From assembly GCF_905147365.1 (NCBI RefSeq), contig NC_056428.1, forward strand, positions 5,238,001 to 5,302,000: a stretch of 64,000 nucleotides of DNA. Direction: 5' to 3'. Numbering within the stretch: the first letter of the stretch is position 1; the number at the start of each line of letters is the position of its first letter. The notes beneath the pieces were generated by a model that saw only the letters and a list, made by a program, of their open reading frames with translations, was not told the origin of the DNA and ran no database searches. The translations under genes were made by a program, and so were the position numbers. Positions 1-9,892 of the stretch are shown here, in pieces. The stretch comes from Aricia agestis. Its lineage: Eukaryota; Arthropoda; Insecta; Lepidoptera; Lycaenidae.

Positions 1-171
1 CGAACGAGAAAGCAACTTCCATCGCCCATGGACACTCGCAGCATCAGAAGAGCTGCAAGTGCGTTGCCGACCTTTTAAGAGGGAATAGGGTAATAGGGGA
101 GGGAAGGGAAGGGAATAGTTGAGGGTAGGGAAGGGAATAGGGTAGGGGTTAGGGGATTGGGCCTCCGGTAA
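1..171 (-). mobile_element. Retroposon fragment (ggccggcaacgc family), 3' part
   Basis: Read on the minus strand this is the T/C-rich block (repeated ccctatt/cccttccc) followed by the conserved 'ggcaacgcacttgcagctc' and 'gatgctgcgagtgtccatgg' segments found in the complete copies near 17.8 and 25.1 kb. The terminal tail is cut off by the window edge. The other limit is at 'cctccggtaaa', after which the 5' half seen in the complete copies is missing, so this copy is 5'-truncated. That is typical of target-primed reverse transcription. No coding capacity. Confidence 0.75.
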
Positions 172-545
172 AATCATTCGGTTCCGAAGATTCCGAAGTT
201 CGTACACATTAGGGTGATCTCCAGTAGCTCAAGTCTAGCAGACAATTTAGTCTAACAAGTTTTAAGGCAACACAGTATCACAAGCATGCAAACTCGCCTC
301 TTCATTACGGTTAATTGTAATGTAGGAATAAGTAAAGTTTTAATTAGAATGTAGGAATGAGTTGAGTCAACATACTGTGTAATACTGTGGCTTGCAAAAC
401 AAGTTGAACAATACATCGTGTACATTGACCTAAAGTTTCTTCGACAGATATGACACTAAAGTTTGTAGGTTTGATGAGTAATCGATGTAAATTAGGAGGT
501 AATTTGTTTTAATTATTTTAATTACTAACCGACTTCAAAAAAGGA

Positions 546-636
546 GTTCTTTCAGTATGTATGTATATTGTATGTATGTATATATTATTAATGTATGTAT
601 GTATATGTATATATATGTATGTATGTATGTTTTTAT
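546..636. repeat. (TATG)n-like microsatellite
   Basis: Imperfect TATG/TATA repeats lie just beyond the 3' side of the minus-strand LINE and next to the motif 'accgacttcaaaaaaggag', which recurs in altered form near 46.4 kb. CR1/Jockey-type LINEs often end in short tandem repeats, so this may be the LINE's own tail. That link is inference. Confidence 0.6.
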
Positions 637-740
637 GTTTGTATTCGCTAATCTCCAAAACTACTTATCTAATTTACGTTATTTTTTTTTATTTTTTTTG
701 TTACAATGGCAATAGGGAAATATGAAGATTGTTCAGTTTT

Positions 741-1268
741 TTAAATATTATAATATTGTGTTTTTTGTTCTTGTAGGTGATGTTTTAATAATTTTTTAAA
801 CGCGATTATACTTTTAGTTTCCTTGATCGACTTTGGTAGGTTATTATTGTATAGCTGTGCACTCTCGTACGTGACATTTCTCTTCCCGTAGTTTGTTCTT
901 GGTATCGGCAAGATTAAGTTATTAGCACTTCTTAACACTTTTGTTTGTATATTTTTCTTTTTTGTAAATGTAATATTAGTGTGTATATCTTTGTTTAAAA
1001 ATTTACGGACGAGAATGCAAGAGTAATATTTGTATGTTTGGTCAATATTTAGAATTTTCGTGTCTTTGTAAATTTTTGATGTAGGTGTCAGGTAGTCATA
1101 GTGAAATAATGTTTTAATTAATCTATTTCGGGCTATTTGAAGGGGTTTAAGGTTGGTTTTAGCAGACGACCCCCAGATTTCGATCAAGTAATCTATATGT
1201 GACTTAGCTAGCGAGTTATAAATTACGTACCGTATTTTTTGCGGTAGGCATCCAACTACTCCGCGCAA
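741..1268 (-). pseudogene. LINE-A reverse transcriptase C-terminal region
   Basis: Open for 175 codons on the minus strand, ending in a stop next to the 3' UTR. It holds the thumb/C-terminal part typical of CR1/Jockey ORF2 proteins: a segment like 'IRYVIYNSLAKSHIDYLI' followed by 'IWGSS', 'LQIARNRLIKTLF', and a terminal basic stretch with 'SIIAFKKLLKHHL'. There is no RNase H domain after it. The frame upstream continues only through a frameshift near 1300. Confidence 0.8.
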
Positions 1269-1306
1269 CGCGCCCGTTAGTGAATTAATTTTTTGTTTTA
1301 CTTTTT

Positions 1307-1774
1307 CTATATGGCGTTTCCAAGTTTATTATCTAAATTGAGACCTAAGTATTTTTCGTTAGTTACTTTATTTATAATTTTATCGTTAATTTTTAGGGGG
1401 GTAAAATTTTGTGTCTTTTTATTTTTAGCCGAGAAAATTATGAAGTTTGTTTTAGCTACATTGATAGTAAGTAGACTTGAGAGAAACCATCTATTTAACA
1501 TATGTAGGTCGTCTTGCGCTTCTTGTAAAATAAGGTCTAGTTTATGGCCAAAATAGAAAAGGCAAGGATCTTCAGCATATAATGACAAGTCTCCATTTAA
1601 TTTTAGTTTGCTTATATTATTTATATATATAAGAAAAAGCAGTGGTCCTAAAATTGAGCCTTGCGGAACGCCATACGTTATTAATCTGGGTTGGCTTTTA
1701 TGTTCTGAGAGTTTAACTATTTGATATCGATCAGTTAGACAAGATTTTAAAAGATTATAAGCATTACCACTTAT
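1307..1774 (-). pseudogene. LINE-A reverse transcriptase motifs B and C (inactive)
   Basis: The minus strand encodes motif B, 'GVPQGSILGPLLFLIYINN', around 1620-1680, and motif C around 1575-1588. The usual F/Y-A-D-D has become 'YAED'. The first aspartate of the metal-binding pair is replaced by glutamate, so the polymerase would be dead even without the frameshifts. Downstream comes the fairly conserved 'INVAKTNFIIFS' and 'EKYLGLNLDNKL' region found in this superfamily. Confidence 0.8.
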
Positions 1775-2127
1775 TCAAATTTCAGCTAGTTTATTTAATA
1801 GAATTTTGTGACTAACTGTGTCAAATGCTTTTTTCAAATCAATAAAGATACCTAGAGCAAATTTTTTGGAATCAATATTGTTTTTTATTTTTGTTATTAT
1901 ATCTACGGTTGCCGAGTGTGTTAGATTAGGGCCTGAAGCCATACTGTTTATTATATAGAAAATCAATTGAGTTTAAGTAAGATTCAAGTCGATTGTAAAT
2001 AACCTTTTCAAAAATTTTACGTTACGGGTAATACGGAAATCGGTCGGTAATTACTGGGGTCGGTTTTCTTGCCTGATTTGAAAATAGGAATCACTTTAGC
2101 GATCTTAAGACTATTTGGAAATATACC
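1775..2127 (-). pseudogene. LINE-A reverse transcriptase motif A and fingers
   Basis: On the minus strand the segment near 1800-1860 reads 'GIFIDLKKAFDTVSHKILL', the motif A region with its catalytic aspartate. The preceding stretch, about 2000-2100, encodes an 'AKVIPIFKSGKK...NYRPISVLP' finger motif, then stops and a frameshift before 'SATVDIITKI'. The pieces are in the right order for one ancestral ORF2. The stops and frameshift are breaks in this copy. Confidence 0.8.
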
Positions 2128-2520
2128 TTAAGCTAGACAATTATTTATACATTGAGTTAACTCTGGAGCTATGAGCGTTTTGACACTTTTAATACACTTA
2201 GTAGTAATATTGTCTATGCCGGCACTGGTGTTTGGATCTAAATTATTGATTATTCTAATCACTTCGTCTACAGTCGTTGGTGTCATTGTAGTAAGTTCTT
2301 GATTAGTGTGAGTCCTCTCCTGACCAGTAAAGATCCTTTCATGGTGATGTTGAATCGGGATTTTGAGTGCTAATTGCTCTCCTACTGTCGAGAAGAACTT
2401 GTTGAAGCATTCACAAATGTCTTTTTGATTCGTTATTACAGCATCCTCTATTTCTAGTTTTGGTATTATATGTCTTTCTTTGGTTTTGTCGGTACAGATA
2501 TAATTTATAAGCTTCCACAT
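2128..2520 (-). pseudogene. LINE-A N-terminal reverse transcriptase region
   Basis: A 130-codon open stretch on the minus strand with the 'DVCECFNKFF'-like and 'NNLDPNTSAGIDNI' motifs that begin the reverse-transcriptase domain of CR1/Jockey ORF2 proteins. The inferred start methionine at 2520 is not a true start. It follows directly on 'TYPAK' encoded beyond the MITE insertion (2883 and up), and the reading frame is restored if the MITE and one TTA are removed. Confidence 0.8.
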
Positions 2521-2524
2521 CTTA

Positions 2525-2879
2525 GGGCGGATTCGACCAAACTGGAGTAAAATTTTACTCGAGTATAACTGTCTCCTAAACTAAGAGTAAGCTGGTTTTG
2601 CGTTTTTCCAACTTCTAATCCAAGAATGAGGTAATTACACGGGAGTAAATATTTACACGGGCTATTTTGGTGGAGTAAATATTAAACTGAGAATAGTTGC
2701 ACAACGGGGTGTCAACTGTCACGGTCGGTGTCATTGTGAACTATAATCGACATTTTATTTCATACTCTTTGAGTAACTTGGTAAAATGCAAACAATAATA
2801 CCCTAGAGTAAATTAAAGGAGTAAAATTATTCTCATGATAGTTATACTCGTATAACTTCAAGTTTGGTCGAATCGGGCC
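2525..2879. mobile_element. 355-bp PIF/Harbinger-like MITE inserted in LINE-A
   Basis: Flanked by a direct TTA on both sides (2522-2524 and 2880-2882). Its ends are inverted repeats: left 'GGGCGGATTCGACCAAACT', right reverse complement 'GGCCCGATTCGACCAAACT'. The inner parts are also partly inverted (ttactcgagtataac / gttatactcgtataac). A 3-bp TTA target duplication is characteristic of PIF/Harbinger. There is no coding capacity. Deleting the element plus one TTA rejoins the LINE frame. Confidence 0.85.
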
Positions 2880-2882
2880 TTA

Positions 2883-3240
2883 GCTGGATAAGTTTTACAC
2901 TCTAACAATTTCTTGTTATAGTATTCCTTTTTCGTTTTTTAAATTGTGTATGTGACTAGATTTCTTTGTTTTGTAAATTCTTCTTTAAGGTATTTGTTTT
3001 CTGGATTAGTCTTTAGATTTTGGCATAATTTGTTTCTGTAGTTGATTTCTCTGATGATATCTTTATTTATCCAGTCTTGTTTTGGTGGGTTAGAATTTTT
3101 TATTTTTTTTATTTTACAGTCCTCTATGGTTCTTAAAAATTTCTGTTCAAAGTTTTGGTATTCACTGTTACTTTTATTCTGAGTTCGTCTTATCTATTAA
3201 TTCGTATAGCTTTTTGTAGTGTACTGTTTCATATTATTCT
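2883..3240 (-). pseudogene. LINE-A linker between endonuclease and reverse transcriptase
   Basis: The minus strand encodes 'QDWINKDIIREINYRNKL', 'NPENKYLKEEFTKQRN' and 'KTKKEYYNKKLLECK'. This basic, helical linker is typical of CR1/Jockey elements between the endonuclease and the polymerase. One in-frame stop interrupts it near 2940. Homology fades at about 3120, and the outer boundary near 3240 is approximate. Confidence 0.7.
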
Positions 3241-3261
3241 TGTTTTTGTTTTTTTTGGGTA

Positions 3262-3308
3262 TATATCTTTAAACGAGCAAATACAAGAATTGCTCGTTTA
3301 AAGATATA
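3262..3308. repeat. Perfect 19-bp inverted repeat
   Basis: Two perfect 19-base arms 'tatatctttaaacgagcaa' and their complement surround a 9-base spacer. The arm resembles the 5' start that I associate with a lepidopteran Helitron family whose 3' end (gagcaaagctcggtcaaacagctag) appears near 17.1 and 28.6 kb. This may be two inverted Helitron 5' tips. That is inference. Confidence 0.6.
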
Positions 3309-3870
3309 AGATAAATCTACGAATAATAAAAATTAAGGAACATTAACTCCGTCAAAAAACAATCTTCACAATACTTGTTAAAAAAGTGTACCTTAGGTAC
3401 ACATTTCAATACATTTGCAATATTTAGGTGGCCTTGAGCGGTATAAAGGCTGACGTTACATGACAGTTCGAAAGGAACTAAATTTAAAACGGTAATAGTA
3501 TGGGCGTTACGTCTCCTTAGTTTTTATTATTCGTAGAGCGCAATAAAATAATTTTTACCGTCGACACAACAGAGTTATGGGCGTCATCTAGTTTAACCAT
3601 TAAAAAATAAATAAATAATATTACTACGTCACTGTCTTGGTAAGTGATGCATTAATCTGACTGCATCGAATTCATATCAAAACGTTATGAGATTTATTTA
3701 GCAGAATCTGAACGGAAGATAGATAATAAACAGATGCAATGTATTTTAATTAGATTCAATTAGTGTTACAATGTCCTCATTATGTGTATTTACAATTGGA
3801 AATAAATCTGCCTGTCTTATCAAAGGTCACTGACCTATTGTTATCGAGGAGTTTATGTACTACTTTTTTA
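3309..3870. other. No recognised feature
   Basis: AT-rich sequence with no open frame, inverted repeat or family member that I could recognise. A short Helitron-like 3' tip occurs near 3576-3590 ('gggcgtcatctagt', preceded by 'aacagagttatg'), so part of this stretch may be an old, degraded Helitron. Confidence 0.4.
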
Positions 3871-3879
3871 TATTGGATT

Positions 3880-4046
3880 ATCCTGTGCTTGTAATAGGAA
3901 CATTTGTATAAACTTTAAATACTGACTCGCTGAAACTCGAAAACGGCTGAACGAATTTGGCTAAATTCAGTGTTGAAATATTCGTGGAAGTCGAAGGAAG
4001 TGTGATATTAGGAGGGAAATGATACGAAGTTAACCGGCTCATCTAG
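3880..4046 (+). mobile_element. Helitron 3' fragment (gtcatctag-type)
   Basis: The block 'aaaacggctgaacgaatttggctaa', 'gaaatattcgtggaag' and 'gatacgaagttaaccgg', ending in CTAG at 4043-4046, matches the complete copy at 7679-7823 and the reverse copy at 34423. The base after CTAG is A rather than the expected T. The 5' end is not clear. Non-autonomous, no coding. Confidence 0.6.
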
Positions 4047-4123
4047 AAAATAATAATAATAATGGCTATTAAATTGGCTTTCGTGACGGTAGCCGGTTTA
4101 ATTTAAAACCCAGCCAGCTCAAC

Positions 4124-4418
4124 CATAAAGTTAATATACCTAGCGGAATAGAGAAACAAAGGCCTGAGCAAGAGAAATGTCACTATCAGTAACACTGCGT
4201 TGTAAATGCGACGTGTGATACATGACAGCAGCACTCTTTTTTTAACGTCCAGTCGGCACGTGCCGCACGTTGACAATTTAATCTCATAGAATTCATGTTC
4301 AATCATGCTTGTGTAAGTGTATACGTACATATATTTCTCACACAGATGAAAACCAATTTAAGTTTCGTTTGACAGCTCGAGATTGTTGCTCTATTCCGCT
4401 AGGTATATTAACTTTATG
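4124..4418. mobile_element. 295-bp hAT-type MITE with perfect 8-bp TSD
   Basis: The terminal inverted repeats match over 30 bases, beginning CATAAAGTTAATATACCTAG at 4124 and mirrored at 4418. The flanks carry a perfect 8-bp direct duplication, AGCTCAAC, at 4116-4123 and 4419-4426. Eight bases is the duplication length of the hAT superfamily. The interior has no transposase. Small open frames inside are incidental. Confidence 0.9.
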
Positions 4419-4621
4419 AGCTCAACAGAATCACACAAGAGTGATTCTTGTTGTCAAAGTGTGTGCGTAACACACAAGAGTACTTTCTCCTCCTTTTACC
4501 GACCGACACAACTGGTGAGGTATCAGGCGCCGGGCCGAATTTTGACACTTGTACATCAAAGGTAGGATCATATTATTTTCATCATCTCAATAGCTTTCTT
4601 GTAAGATTTTAAAAAAAAAAT

Positions 4622-4732
4622 TAAGGGGCAAACGAGCAAATGGGTCACCTGATGGCAATCACCGTGGCCCATTGGCCATGGACACTCGCAACATCAAAAG
4701 AGTTGCAGGTACGTTGCTGGCCTTTTAAGATA
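4622..4732 (-). mobile_element. Retroposon 3' fragment (ggccggcaacgc family, divergent)
   Basis: On the minus strand it reads 'cttaaaaggccagcaacg', 'ctcttttgatgttgcgagtg', 'tccatgg' and 'catcaggtgaccc', ending at the 'ccccttaa' terminus. It corresponds to the last 110 bases of the family but differs from the other copies at many positions, suggesting an older or different subfamily. Confidence 0.7.
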
Positions 4733-5159
4733 ATACGCGATTAATTAATCTTTGTTGTCAGACAATCAGGTAATCAGCATTGTCCTTTTACAATTGAAAA
4801 CAACAATTCCAAACTCAGAGGATACTATATTTACACATAACATTTCGGGTAAAAAAATATAAAATATATAAATAAAACATGATATTTAGAAGTTATTTAT
4901 CAACGTCTTAAATCTTCGTAAATAATAATAATCCAAATCCGAATGTTAAAACCTAAGTTATTATAGCAATAAGCTCTGAAAGGTACTAATAAGGGCTGTC
5001 AAATCAAGGTTTCCTAACTTATTGGCTCCTTTTTGTACACCGAAAACCATTACTACATGTCTAAATGCTGGAAAAATGTTGACGGTTCGACATTTAAAGC
5101 CCGCTGAGAAATGTTCTTTTTGCTTTTTTGCAAGAATGAATTGGGGTGTTAATTCTTAA

Positions 5160-5596
5160 GAGGGCTAACCCAAAATTTTCGATTTTATAATTTATTTTTA
5201 TACTTACTTGAAAATAAGCCCCGAATTGTTTCATTTTCTAAAATTAGATACTACATTATATTTCCGAGAATTCGATCTGAGCAAAAACACGATATTTAAA
5301 AATTGTCTCGATAGAAAAAATCACAAAGATGCATCTAATTATCACGAATTTTTCATTTATTGCCATAACCGTGCATCGAACTAAGTTAATAATTTAACAC
5401 ATTACACATTGTTTAAAATTCTATCATCGAGAAGCCGACTAAGCCGATTTATAAAATGTTGTATATTTATCGAGTTATTGAGAAAAAACTAATTTGGCGA
5501 TGAAACCGCGTCGTCCTTTTTCACCTCGCATATGAAAGACGGGCGTGAGTGTGAAGAGAGAAGGACGATGTTTGATTTTTTGGGTTAGTCGCCCTC
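5160..5596. mobile_element. 437-bp TTAA-flanked MITE, copy 1
   Basis: Flanked by TTAA at 5156-5159 and 5597-5600. The ends are inverted: left GAGGGCTAACCC, right complement GAGGGCGACTAACCC. Copy 2 (8136-8568) matches it along its length in the opposite orientation, and a partial copy lies at 19406. A TTAA target duplication is the piggyBac hallmark, but the termini are not the usual piggyBac CCY. Assignment to piggyBac is inference. No coding. Confidence 0.8.
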
Positions 5597-5849
5597 TTAA
5601 GTTAAGCTTAAGAATTTGAGCGGTTTATTTATGAATCAAGATACTAAAATACCTCATATTATAAGTATCTGTAGAGTTTTTTTAACGCGCTAATCTTACA
5701 AAGTATTTACTAGACCGAATTTTATGTAATTTGCCACAGATAAAGAGCAGAACACGGAAAAGGAAATAGCAGGTACCTGGTACATACTTTTTGCCCGAAA
5801 ATAACTACTTATTACAAATTATAAGCTTAACAAGGAATCCGTACTTCCG

Positions 5850-6067
5850 TACAAATGTTAAAAATGCGAAAGTGTATCTGTCTGTCTGTCTGTTACCTCT
5901 TCACGTCCAAACCGCAGAACCAATTTTGCTGAAAGGTATGGAGAAACTTTGAGTCCCGGGAAAGGACATAATTATTATTATGTTATGATACTTTTTGTCC
6001 CGGAAAAATGTTCGGTTCCGGCACGATAAACTAATTTTGGCGCAACGGAGTTGCGGGCGTCATCTAG
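5850..6067 (+). mobile_element. Lep1-like non-autonomous Helitron
   Basis: The order of blocks is that of this family: 'aatgcgaaagtgtatctg', (tctg)n, 'ttacctcttcacg', 'gagtcccgggaaaggaca', then the 3' hairpin GCAAC-GGA-GTTGC followed by 'gggcgtcatCTAG' and a T. Helitrons end in CTRR a few bases after a short hairpin and insert before T. The exact 5' TC is not clear in this copy. Confidence 0.8.
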
Positions 6068-6610
6068 TTATTTATAAACGCAGGCGGTTAAATAATGGAA
6101 AGCTAAAAAAACAGTTACTTTTTTTTAAATCAAACAACAAACAAAGCCGGTCCGAAACCAAAGTAACTTAAAAGCAGACTTCGCTAGAACCACAAAAACC
6201 TAGATTATTCTTTTCCACAAACGACTTAACTGAAATGTTTTGTTCACAAAACTGTCGGTGATGCATTCCGAATTTGCATAAAGTGGAATAATTAATCGCA
6301 ACTTTAAGGACAGAGCGCCGCTGTCCATGTAAATCAGCTATACTGGCTTATTTTTTAACTATTTTATACAGTTTTCATTAAGAATTGTTATATTTGTGCA
6401 GAAAATACGTTGATACGTTTATGCACAGACCAGTATTTCCTTAGTCTATGGTTTATGTTAACTTTTTAATTATTTTTTTAGAAATGAAGTAGAAAAATGT
6501 GCGAAGTAGAAAAATGGCAAGCAATTATGACAGCGGTGCTGGAGCGGTCATCCAAATCTCTGAACAATCTTGTCTCTCAACAAATAATTTAATCGATTTA
6601 TTCAACTACT
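6068..6610. other. No recognised feature
   Basis: AT-rich sequence without open frames of note, inverted repeats or recognised repeat families. Confidence 0.4.
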
Positions 6611-6616
6611 AACTTC

Positions 6617-6784
6617 GATGTACCATAGGAATCAATTACCTCCATTGATTCCTAGGCAGTTGACGGACCAACGTCATTTGGTCGGATCATGCCAATTCAA
6701 TGTTATTAATTGTGATCTGTCGGCTGGGTTTGACGTAAAGCGATCCCATCTGCCTAGGAATCAACTTCTCTGATAGTACATGTG
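6617..6784. mobile_element. MITE of the gtaccatcgag family
   Basis: The ends are inverted: 'tgtaccat...ttgattcctaggcag' and 'ctgcctaggaatcaa...gatagtaca'. The interior has the family's 'gaccaacgtcatttggtc', 'atgccaattcaatgtta' and 'gggtttgacgtaa'. Related copies lie at 29251, 42550 and around 57690-58435. The target duplication is not clear, so no superfamily is assigned. Confidence 0.7.
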
Positions 6785-7299
6785 CCTATCATAAGTCACG
6801 TCTTGAAAGACATGATACCCCTCATTTTGAATCTGTCAAGTTGAAAAAAAAATCATACAAAATATCAGTATATATTATGTCTATGCAAAATATCAATGCC
6901 TTGCCCTCTCCATAAGGTCACTGACTCTATCTTTTTAAATCGATTTTAAAACAAAATACCAGGAATGCAATATATTATCGCTCACACTATAAACAATATA
7001 ATATATTATGTATAGATAAACTCGTGAAGAATTCACGGACTGTCAAAGCAATCGGTACCAGCATTTAAGTATGTCTTTGTCGAAATAACGAATAGCAGTC
7101 GAGTTCGCAAATATTTCACTAATATTATGTTGACAATTCCAAGATTTATCACCCTCCGAGTTGACTGGCAACTGGGCTTGAATTCCTAATATAAGGACTT
7201 ACTCTCACTTGTATAAAATATGTAGGGGTATAGGCTGCGCACCACTTAAAGATCGCTTAAAAATTAAAGACTGCGATTTGGGATTACATGGATTATGGG

Positions 7300-7462
7300 A
7301 TCGTTTGTCACGGGAATCGTTTATTTTTCCGGGTTCAAGAGTGTCCTATGTCCTTTCCTCTCAAATTATCTGCATACCAAATTATAACAAAGTCAATTCA
7401 GCAGCTTCGGCGTGAAAAGGAAACATACAGGCATACTTTCGCATTTATAACATTAGTATGGG
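7300..7462 (-). mobile_element. Lep1-like Helitron 5' fragment
   Basis: On the minus strand it starts 'catactaatgttataaatgcgaaagtatgcctg', followed by 'cttttcacgcc', 'aatttggtatgcag' and 'gaaaggacatagg'. These are the 5' two-thirds of the family in correct order. The 3' hairpin and CTAG are missing. Confidence 0.65.
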
Positions 7463-7678
7463 TTAGTTAAATGTTCGGTCATCCGTATAATGAGAACATC
7501 ACCACATCTGCGGTTCCCCTATATCTGTAACGAGTTCGTGGGAATTGAAACCCACTAGATGTCACTATGCGTCGCTGAGCATAAAATTGGCATAGACCCC
7601 ATGTAGTGGGTGAGCCTAATTTGGACATTTTGTGGTTAGGTTACCTGTTGGGATGGCTCCTGTCCTAATAATCTAATA

Positions 7679-7823
7679 TCTATATAAATAAAAAATAATC
7701 AAAAAAGAAAACGGCAGAACAGATTTGGCTAATTTTAATCTTGAAATATTCGTGGAAATCCAGGGAAGGTTATTAGAAAGGGTTATTAGGAGGAAAGTGA
7801 TACGAGGTTCACGGGGCTTCTAG
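7679..7823 (+). mobile_element. Complete 145-bp Helitron (gtcatctag-type)
   Basis: It begins TC at 7679 after an A and ends CTAG at 7820-7823 before a T, the exact A/T insertion signature of Helitrons. The body 'acggcagaacagatttggc', 'gaaatattcgtggaaatcc' and 'gatacgaggttcacgggg' is shared with the copies at 3880 and 34423. Non-coding and entirely dependent on an autonomous Helitron. Confidence 0.75.
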
Positions 7824-7869
7824 TTATAATTTTAAAAGCGTTTTGGACTAACAATCTCTGTTTCTTTTG

Positions 7870-8125
7870 AATAATAATAATAATATCTATGGACGCCTCA
7901 CACCACGTCAGTCTGGCCCCGTGGTATGTACCTGAAGGACTTGTGTTACAGGTACCAGACAACGGAAATATATTTAACACTTTTATACTATACATATATA
8001 TAAGATTTTTATTATATGATACACATATTTGATACATATATGCATGACCCAGGACCTTTAAAAACTTTTTGTTCCGTCGGCAGGATTCGAACCCGGTTCT
8101 TGCGATCAAGATTCGAAAATTTCAG
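7870..8125 (-). mobile_element. tRNA-derived SINE, 5'-truncated
   Basis: On the minus strand the Pol III B box 'gggttcgaatcc' (about 8084-8100) is followed by 'gacggaacaaaaag', 'cctgggtcatg', 'ttgtctggtacc', 'aagtccttcag' and an (att)n tail near 7870. The same body is found in the complete SINE at 21341. The A box is missing because a TTAA-flanked MITE starts at 8136, just upstream. Confidence 0.8.
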
Positions 8126-8135
8126 CCATTCTTAA

Positions 8136-8568
8136 GAGGGCGACTAACCCAAAAAAAATTAAACATCGTCCTTCTCTCTTTACACTCACGCCCGTCTTTC
8201 ATAATATGCCAGGTGAAAAAGGACGACGAGGATTCATCGCCAAATTAGTTTTTTCTCGATAACTCGATAAATATACAACATTTTAAAAATCCGCTAGGTC
8301 GATCTCTCAATGATAGAATTTTATACAATGTGTTAAAATGTGAACTTAGTTCAATGCACTAAAAGGCAATAAATGAAAAATTGGTGAAAATTAGATGCAT
8401 CTTTGTGATTTTTTCTATCAAGAAAATTTTAAGATATCGTGTTTTTGCTCATATCGAATTCTCGGAAATATAACGTAGTATCTAATTCCATAAAATGAAA
8501 CAATTCGGGGCCTATTTTCAAGTATAAAAATGAATTATAAAATCGACACTTTAGGGTTAGTCGCCCCC
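8136..8568. mobile_element. 433-bp TTAA-flanked MITE, copy 2
   Basis: Flanked by TTAA at 8132-8135 and 8569-8572, with ends GAGGGCGACTAACCC and its complement (one base changed on the right). It is the same element as 5160-5596 in reverse orientation. The two copies define the family's limits independently. No coding. Confidence 0.8.
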
Positions 8569-8574
8569 TTAACG

Positions 8575-9715
8575 TGAAGAATATCAAGGCCCAACGGGGC
8601 CTTGATAGATAACCAAGATTGTAATAATGATGGCAGTATGCATAATCAACGTCCATGATGGGTAATTAGGATAGCTATGCCCCTCTACACGCTTTTAATC
8701 GACTGTAATATTTGTCCATCATGGGCCAACGTTTATTTCAATACAGCTTCACATTACAATACGAACACGTTTGAGACTATATTTTATTACATTTTTAAGT
8801 TTTACTCGTGCCTACATTTAAGCCATAACGTTATGGAAACAGTATTATTATATTATAGTCGAATTGACCTACAAAATATAAAATCATATTCCAAAATATT
8901 GAAATATTGAACTAATTGCTTAGTTTGGCAGTTTTGAACTGCGTCGGGTGACCGCAGCATACCCTCACCCCAAACTTACTTACTACCTACGCCCAAACTC
9001 AACTTAATATTGACAAAGTTATACGGGTTATGAATGTTGAAACTAAATATTTCAGCTAAATCCGTCCAAATTCAGGTTATTTTAAGACTTTATAGAATTA
9101 AACACAGTTGAGTAAGCCATTTTTGTGGCAACAACTTCACTAGTTGAAAAAAAATGCCTATTCTTATTAAAAGGTATCAATGCGTTAGCAATTTTTTGTT
9201 CCCAGTCCATGCTTCTGACACAGAAATAGTTACTTATATTATATAAAAATTATTCTGCAGTCATTTTTGCTATAATTACATTACAATAAGCTTTCGATCT
9301 ACCTAATATAATATAGTTATGTAAATGACCGACTTAGTAACAAAAAATAAATCCAAATAAATTAATGATCATAATATTAATAATATACCTACAAAATGAA
9401 CCCGACAACAAAAACGAGATAGGCATCAAAACAAAATTGTCTCAACCAAGCTTAAGCTTTTATTTTGAGTAACCAGTAGGTCTATTTATAGGCCCGATGA
9501 TAGCCTGAGTCTAGTCTCATTACCCGGAGGCAGGCATTTTTCTGTAATAGTTCTTAGGAGTGGTCATTACAAAACTTATCGTTGTCAAGATTTACTCGTT
9601 ATAATGATTGTCCTGATGTTAGACGTACCTCTAGGGTTGGCTTGATACTTATGAATGGTTCTTTGAATTTATGGACTGAAATTAATAATTATTAATATAA
9701 ATTGTTGTACTTTTC
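8575..9715. other. No recognised feature
   Basis: AT-rich. A short open stretch at 8677-8910 (77 codons) has no recognisable domain and a composition like the surrounding non-coding DNA. I see no structured repeat. Confidence 0.4.
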
Positions 9716-9721
9716 TTCAGA

Positions 9722-9892
9722 ATGGTTTTACATGGGAAACATTACATCCTAGATTTAGAAAATCATAATCTGAAATTATCAGAATGTGTATGAATCTTCC
9801 AGATATTGTGTGGTATTATAGACATTCTGAATGAATATTACAAAATTCAGATTATGAATCCAGAAAGCCATTCCAACTGTGAAGGCCGGCCT
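9722..9892. repeat. Imperfect inverted repeat (cataatctga element)
   Basis: Left parts 'agaatggtt' and 'aaaatcataatctgaaatt' have partial complements on the right ('aaaattcagattatgaatcc', 'agccattcc'). Similar words (cagattatgaatttcat, attcattcagaaat) recur near 57790-57910. It is probably an old foldback element. Limits and superfamily are uncertain. Confidence 0.4.

Larger units (their letters stand above)
637..3240 (-). mobile_element. 5'-truncated CR1/Jockey-type LINE (LINE-A)
   Basis: A degenerate non-LTR retrotransposon on the minus strand. In order on its coding strand: a lysine-rich linker (about 3110-2883), the fingers of the reverse transcriptase (2520-1967), motif A (about 1850), motif B (about 1660), motif C (about 1580) and the C-terminal region (1268-741). 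No apurinic endonuclease segment was seen before about 3240, so the copy is 5'-truncated. Frameshifts and stop codons separate the pieces and a MITE splits the frame at 2525-2879. The motifs (FIDLKKAFDTV, GVPQGSILGPLLF) place it in the CR1/Jockey superfamily. I cannot assign the clade (Daphne, Kiri or Jockey proper) without a tree. Not functional. Confidence 0.85.
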
